DNA from: Mermis nigrescens
Lineage: Eukaryota; Nematoda; Enoplea; Mermithida; Mermithidae
Reading direction: 5' to 3'
Assembly: GCA_036768485.1 (NCBI GenBank)
Contig: JAVLUZ010000157.1
Coordinates: forward strand, 16,061,877 to 16,125,876
Length of the DNA stretch: 64,000 bases
Made by a program: the position numbers and the translations under genes. Positions 58,398 to 64,000 of the stretch are shown piece after piece (the first letter of the stretch is position 1; the number at the start of each line of letters is the position of its first letter). Below the pieces are notes generated by a model. It did no database searches. It was not told where the DNA came from and was given only the letters and a program-made list of their open reading frames with translations.

Positions 58398-58739
58398 CTG
58401 ATTAAATATGGTAATGCATGTAAATTATAATAGATTTTTCAACAAAATCTTAAATCAGACAGTCCAACAGACAAGTTTTATTCGCTTGGCCGACAAAAAA
58501 ACTTGCGAGAAAAGAAATGCATTTACTTGGTGTAACCAAAAAAGGTTAAAAAACATACCTAATTTTTCATTAATTTATTTAGATGAAGGACGAAACGTAA
58601 ATCATAGGTAGCGCGTTAGCGCGTACCTATAATATACTTGGGTACCCCTAACACCTGTGCACCCCCTACAGCTATAATGGGACATTTCTGGAAGGTGCGG
58701 TTTTTTTTAAAAGAAAGATAATAAAAAAATTCGCTGCCC

Positions 58740-60867
58740 GTGTTTTTTGTTTTTCTTTAAACTCAAAACTGACTGTGTAAAGAAGGTGTAAAGTTTTTGT
58801 GTAACGTTATAACATAGGACAAATTTTGGGACCTTTTTACTGCGGCATGTGGACAACTGAGTATTGACGACTCAAACAACTGAACAGCATAGGATTATAG
58901 AGGGATGAATTTTACAGAACAGCGTTTTTTCGTTTTTTGAAATTCGCATTAGTTCTCGAATGGCAGTGTAAAGAGTGCGAAAATCTGGGGGTGAAAAAGC
59001 ACTTTTTGGTCGAGTTTTCAACCTGCTTATGTCTGATACTAACTCCGGTTATGGGTTTTTTAAAATGTTTTCCGACAGAAATGTAGAGCGGGTCAAGGGT
59101 TACATTCTGCATATAAGCAAAGTCTTCTAAGCTCTATGGTGAGCTAGATCCTGGGATTTAAAGTTTACACTCTAGTGGATGGTGTAAAAAACGGATTTTA
59201 ACTTAGATTTCTCTGCCAAATTTTTCCGCTCATGAGTCAGGATAAATTGAATCCAGCAGTAATAAAGTGCCTCTCAGGGGCTACACATCGCAGCAAACCG
59301 CATTTAAAAAAACGCAATAATGAGTTATTTATGGAGGTGTAAAGTTCGAAATCAGAGGTACAAAATGGGCGAAAAAACACGTTTTTTCCGAATTTTGATT
59401 AATAAATCATACCGAATAATTTTTGCAAGAGAATTTTTGGCACACAGAAATGTACTACGATTTAAAAGCTACAAATTGTACCAAACCGAATTTCTTTAAA
59501 CTCAATGGGGAGTTTGGTACGGAATTTTAAAGTTTACAATGTTCTAAATGATGGAAAATACGTTTTTGTTGCGTTTTTGTTCGCCACTTTCTCCATCCAG
59601 AAGTCGGGATAAGCCCAATAGAATAAAAATAAAGTGCTTTATATTGGGTGCATGTCAAAGCAAATTGTCTAAACATTAATATTGAGCGAGTGTAAAGTCA
59701 AAAATTTGGTCTTTAAAATGCGTTTCTGTCTTGTTTTTTTCTGCCTGCTTCTCCAGTTATGAGTCAGGGACACGATAATCAAGTCTAGAAACGGACCAGG
59801 AACCAAATTTGATATGCCAGTCTGGCGCGTATGTTTACACTCTACAGTGTTGTAAAGTGGTTTACACCTATTGTTAGTTTGCCCATAGAACATTATGGTG
59901 ACTTATTTTTTTCATAAATATTAATCGTAATATCGGAACAATATCAAAATTACGAATCTGACCAAAATCTTCTTTACACTAGGTGTTTACATGATGTTTA
60001 CACTACATATATATTTATCTTCGTTTTTGAGCATTCCAGAAACCTAATTTTTTTCTGGAGTCTAGAAATTTTCAAACAATCAAATGTGAGACGTCAAGTA
60101 GGTGCGTTTGTTAACATCCAACAGTGATGTAAAGTAGTTTACACTCATTGTTTATTTGTCCTCAGACCATTGTAGACATGCAATTTTTTCATAAATGTTG
60201 ATAATAATATCCGAGTAATATCAGATTTATAAAGCGGAATAAAATCCTCTTCACACTAGGCGGTTGTGCAAAGTTTACACTGCTAATTAATCTTCGTTCT
60301 AGAGCTTTGCGAAAACCTGTATTTTTAGCCGAAATCTGAAAATTTACATGGAATCAAATAAGGGACGTTAGCTGGGCGCATTAGTTTACACTCAACAGTG
60401 ATGTAAAGTGGTTTACATCTGTGTCTATTTGTCATTAAATCCTTATGGAGACATAATTTTTTCATGAATGTTGATCGTAATATCGAGTAATATCGAATTT
60501 ACAAATCTGACTAAAATCTTCTTTCCACTCGTTGCTAGTGTAAAGTTTACACTTAGAACATTATAGAGGTTTCGTTTCTTAATAAATGCTGATCGTTATA
60601 TCAGAGCAATATCGAAATTATTAATCCCACTAAAATTCTTTACACTCTTGCGTAAAGTTTAAAATGTAAATTAAGTTTAGCTCTAGAAAGTTTTGGAAGC
60701 ATATTTCTTTACAGGATGTTCTACGTAACATAAGAATTACTAATCAGAATGTTTGTTTCTTCTACAACTAGTAGCTTTGTAAAACCATTCAATTATTAGA
60801 AGAACCGCACAGTAAATGAAATCTAGTATTGTATTTCCAAATCTTGCTAATTAAAAGTAAGGCACTA
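58740..60867 (+). repeat. Right inverted-repeat arm with ~220-bp tandem units
   Basis: Reverse-complement partner of 43907-46000. From about 59840 to 60560 it holds three to four copies of a unit with ACTCAACAGTGATGTAAAGT, GAGACATAATTTTTTCATAA, TGTTGATCGTAATATC and TGTAAAGTTTACAC. The left arm has only one such unit. Confidence 0.8.
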
Positions 60868-61943
60868 GCAAAGAAAAATGCTCCGATGGAACAAAAAAAG
60901 GGGAATATACTTGGGAGTGTGAATTATCGAGGATGTAAAAGGAGGGGACTAGGAAAAATCTCCCTATGTTATATGCTAAAAATCGCAAAATATGTTAAAA
61001 ACCAGACTTTCTCTAAACAATGCAGAAAATCGAAGTATATTCTGCGGCCTTTGAAAAATGTAAAAGTTTAGTAAACAATTGTTGTAGACATGTGTAAAAG
61101 AGTATCTACATAAGGTCTGTTGCACGTCAGCTTCCGTGTTTCCTACTGCTTTGAACCAACAATATCATCGATTGTCTTGAATGCATCGATATGTACTATT
61201 TCATTCAATTCGCTTAGCTACTGCATTCTAATTCGCTGCTTTTTTCAATCAATTTTTTGGTAATTTAAATATTGCTTGCACTTTGACACTTAGAATGGCT
61301 GTATCTGCTAAGTGACATGCTTAGTAATAATGAAATACGAACAACTTAATTATGATTTGTTAAAAGCCTTTCTATTTCAGTCACATTATTAAGCAACTCA
61401 AAGTTGAATGAAGTCTGCAAAAAGTTGCATTACGTAATATGCTTTTAAGATATTATGTCAATCAGAGAAAATCATTTTAAAATAATACATTTTTTCAGAG
61501 ACCGCAGAATATACTTCGATTTTTTGCATTGTTTAGAGAAAGTCTAATTTTTAACATAGTTTGCGATTTTTGGCATATAACAGAGGAGATTTTTCCTAGT
61601 CCCATCCACACCTGCGCGTGGGGGGGGTTTGGGGGTATGCACCCCCAGAAACCAAAATACCCCCCAGAAATCAAAATACCCCCAGAATTCAATTTTTGAA
61701 ATTTTTTTTCGTTTTTTTCGCAATTTTTTGATGCCAATGGATAGTGCTTGATGAGAAACGTCGAAAAATGGTGTCTTTATCGCCATACCACCATTTTTAA
61801 GGCCATTTTTTGACCTTCAAAAAAATCTTGCACCCCCAGAATTTTCTTGCTGCCCACGTATGGTCCCATCCTTTTACATCCTCGATAATTCACAATCCCA
61901 AGTATATTCCCCTTTTTTGTTCCATCGGAGCATTTTTCTTTGC
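60868..61943. mobile_element. Foldback element with GCAAAGAAAAATGCTCC ends, copy C
   Basis: TIRs at 60868-61060 and about 61495-61943. The right TIR is split by a CACACCTGG-type MITE (61607-61862). It is the reversed counterpart of copy B in the long inverted arms. Confidence 0.85.
61607..61862 (+). mobile_element. CACACCTGG-type MITE nested in copy C, 256 bp
   Basis: Starts CACACCTGCGCGTGG and ends GCCCACGTATG. A perfect 8-bp TSD GTCCCATC lies at 61599-61606 and 61863-61870. Removing it and one duplication restores the uninterrupted TIR seen in copies A and B, which proves its borders. Confidence 0.95.
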
Positions 61944-61949
61944 TAGTTA

Positions 61950-62137
61950 TTATATCTGTAGTAGCAACTGTAATTATCAGCACTGGTGCTATCATTGCAT
62001 TTGTTATGACTATCGGTATGAAAAAGTTAGCAATAACGGCTGGTTGTTTTTCGTCACAGGCCAGTGTTGATCTGGAGAGAGGGTGCAGCCGAAGAATAAT
62101 CAAGCCGATCAATAAAAAGCTGGGACCTCTTTGAAAA
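61950..62137 (+). CDS. Possible last exon of a small membrane protein
   Basis: Just after the foldback element an open frame reads a hydrophobic helix (VVATVIISTGAIIAFVM), then a basic Cys/Arg/Lys tail (SRRIIKPINKKLGPL) and a TGA at 62135-62137. Codons look balanced rather than repetitive. Acceptor-like AGs occur at the start (CTGTAG). No start codon, partner exon or family is recognised, and the reverse strand is also open, so this is tentative. Confidence 0.25.
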
Positions 62138-62447
62138 CGCAAAAAATGAGTTGTTGCTCTTCGCGTGGTTATTACGAATATATTACGAATAGGCACCTAA
62201 TTTATTATTTATTACGAAGTCTGAATTTTCGATTCTAGCACGAGTTTTCTTGAATTATATGCACATTATTCGTTAGGTTTTTTTTAAATAAAATCTGTAA
62301 CTGAGTGAATATTGATCTGCACGAAAAACCTGTCAGTCGATAGGTGACTGTCAGCTGAATGACACTGACATGCAAAATTTATTTCGATGGCACCATCCTT
62401 TGACAGGACGGGTGACAGTTTTGCCTGGCGACAGTTTTGCTTGACGG
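62138..62447. other. Short non-coding stretch
   Basis: AT-rich. Bases 62320-62445 repeat small ACTGTCAG/TGACAGTTTTGCC words. No gene seen. Confidence 0.4.
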
Positions 62448-62448
62448 T

Positions 62449-62590
62449 CAGTGGCGGATCTAGGATTTTCCTAAGGGGAGCGGCTTTTCCAAAACAGTCA
62501 AAAAAAAGTCCAAAAATTTGCCCGAATGCGCGAAATAGCGTTTTGTCGGAGTTTTACATTGGGAAAAAATCATTAAATTTTTTGACTTTG
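62449..62590 (-). mobile_element. hAT MITE, CAGTGGCGGAT type, truncated
   Basis: CAGTGGCGGATCTAGGATTTTCC starts a reversed copy that matches the right 140 bp of the 39606-40196 element. It stops where the GC-rich array begins. Confidence 0.8.
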
Positions 62591-63310
62591 GGGATGTTGA
62601 TCCTGATGGGCTCTACATGGGGAACCCCGTTTCGTCACTTTGAACTGCCTCCTGGGCGGAGAAAGTCCATTCAGTGAGAGAAACTTTGCCGGAAACGGGA
62701 TTGGGGTGTTGACCCTGATAAGCGCCACTTGAAGAACCCGGTTCCGGCACTTTGAATTGCCCCTAGGGCGGAGAAACTCTCGAAGGGACCGGGGTCAGCA
62801 ATATGTACATATGAATATTGGGGTACCCCGTTTCTGAGCCCCTACACCCCCTTCAGTGAGAGAAATTTTGCCGGAAACGGGGTTGGAGGTGTTGAACCTG
62901 ATGGGCTTTAGTTCGAACCCCGGTTCCGCCATTTTGAAGTGCTTCCAGGGCGGAGAAACCCCCGACGAAACCGGGGTCAGATTCACATATGAATAATGGG
63001 GTACCCCGTTTCCGGAGCCCCTAAACCCCTCTTCAGTTGTGGAAATTTGGCGGAAAAGAGGTTGGGGTGTTGACCCTGATTGGGCCCCTAGTTGGAGAAC
63101 CCTGGTCCCGCCACTTTGGACTGCCCCCAGGGTGGAGAAACCCCGACGGAACCGGGGTCAGATTCACATATGAATATTTGGGTACCCCGTTTTCGAGCTC
63201 CTAAACCCCCTTCAGTTGTGGAAATTTGGCGGAAACGGAGTTGGGGGTGTTGACCCTGATGGGCCCTACTTCGGGAACCCCGGTTCCGCCACTTTGGATC
63301 GTTTCCGTTT
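62591..63310 (+). repeat. GC-rich tandem array, ~180-bp unit, ~4 copies
   Basis: Each unit has GGGGTGTTGACCCTGATGGG, GAACCCCGGTTCCGCCACTT, CCCCAGGGCGGAGAAAC, GGAACCGGGGTCAGATTCAC and GGGTACCCCGTTTC. It is far more GC-rich than the rest of the window. It abuts the truncated hAT end at 62590. Confidence 0.9.
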
Positions 63311-63844
63311 CCGGTTTCGGCTTTTACCCATGGTTTCCGTTTCTGGATTTTACTTTTCCCCGCTTTAAACTTTTTCTAATATTCAAAATGCAAAAAATTG
63401 CGGCAACAGCCTACCTGCAAGATATTCTGCTGCAGTATTTAAGCCGTAGAGCGGAAATGGGCTGCTTGGAATGGAACGGACTATACATAGATCGGCAAAG
63501 TAATTCCCTTATTACTGTAATATCCGATATAGAAAATTCGCCATTGTAGAGTCTCACCGGGTGGGCAGCAATTCCCACCACTGGGCCAGCGCCATACCGA
63601 ATAGATCGTAGATGGCCGGTGCTCTACCTGAAAGCAGAACGCTGTATAACCAACGGTTTAAACATCAACCTGACGGGTTATACACCAAAAGCGTCTGCGA
63701 GCAGAGAACACTCGATAGGACTTACGTGTATGTGCACCGTACTTACACCACCAACTACGTCAAGGATAAAAATTGAGCGCTACAGTAACAAGGATATTAG
63801 TTTTTTTGAGCGGATCCATACAGTAGGTTAAAAAACAGACTTCA
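63311..63844. other. Unassigned segment with repeat pieces
   Basis: GTTTCCGTTTCC words follow the array. Bases 63765-63845 match 40265-40365 (GAGCGCTACAGTAA.AAGGAT.TTAG, TAGGTTAAAAAACAGAC). A TGGAACGGACTATA mariner-like end lies at 63470. Short open frames are not supported. Confidence 0.45.
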
Positions 63845-64000
63845 TAGTCTGTTTCATCTATCCGAGAGCTTTTTCAGCAAATGTTTTCGTAGCTTACAGT
63901 AACCCCTTCTTTCTTATTTACTGTAGGTCGCTAGATCTCACTATAGCTATGTAGTAAAGACGGATTTTTCAGCAACATTTTTGCGCATAATTTATTCTCG
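63845..64000 (-). repeat. Repeat cut by window end, inverted copy of 57055-57215
   Basis: Reads as the reverse complement of 57055-57215: CATAGTCTGTTTCAT, CGAGAGCTTTT, CAGTAACCCCTT, TTATTTACTGTA. The TAGTCTGTTTCAT end suggests a mariner-like family member. It continues past the window. Confidence 0.8.

Noticed and set aside
61777..62196. 139-codon minus-strand frame
   Set aside because: It spans the end of a nested MITE and a foldback TIR, and no part resembles a protein family.

Overview
This window looks like animal nuclear DNA, most likely from an arthropod. It is AT-rich, intron-rich and dominated by repeats. The best evidence is a spliced BUD31 gene of exactly the family length (144 aa), whose inferred protein has an insect-like C-terminal half. 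I could not fix the species. A sap-feeding hemipteran is a guess from overall composition only.

Genes. Three spliced genes can be assembled exon by exon with matching intron phases. (1) 14607-31289 (+) is a five-exon, 221-aa HD-superfamily metal-dependent phosphohydrolase (COG4339 type); its second intron is 9.4 kb and holds satellites and transposons. (2) 34242-40902 (+) is the spliceosome-associated protein BUD31/G10 in four exons. (3) 54385-50555 (-) is a three-exon, 164-aa secreted-type protein with an expansin/loosenin-like double-psi beta-barrel. That is unusual in an animal and is a candidate horizontal acquisition. Weaker exon candidates lie at 56740-57149 (+), 58397-58300 (-) and 61950-62137 (+). 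A LINE reverse-transcriptase 3' end lies at 8110-8768.

Repeats fill most of the rest. Many are non-autonomous DNA transposons whose borders can be read from 8-bp target-site duplications (TSDs): hAT-like elements ending CAG...CTG, and a related group ending CACACCTGG...CCACGTATG. TA-flanked mariner-like elements are also present, including a 2.4-kb element with terminal inverted repeats (TIRs) of about 500 bp. No intact transposase was found. Several elements carry different tandem arrays inside their borders (9.1-9.5, 10.3-11.0, 20.2-23.7 and 44.2-44.9 kb), which suggests these transposons spread or nucleate satellites. Nested insertions give a local age order.

Layout: 1-14.5 kb transposons, a (CCAA)n array and a LINE fragment; 14.6-31.3 kb HD phosphohydrolase with giant introns; 31.3-34.2 kb intergenic; 34.2-40.9 kb BUD31; 41.4-47.1 kb foldback elements and repeats rich in a TGTAAAGTTTACA palindrome; 50.5-54.4 kb the expansin-like gene; 56.7-58.4 kb candidate exons; 58.7-62 kb an inverted copy of the 43-46 kb repeats; 62.4-63.3 kb a GC-rich tandem array; 63.5-64 kb a cut-off repeat matching 57.06-57.21 kb in reverse. 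The expansin-like gene therefore sits between two inverted repeat arms of about 2 kb each.
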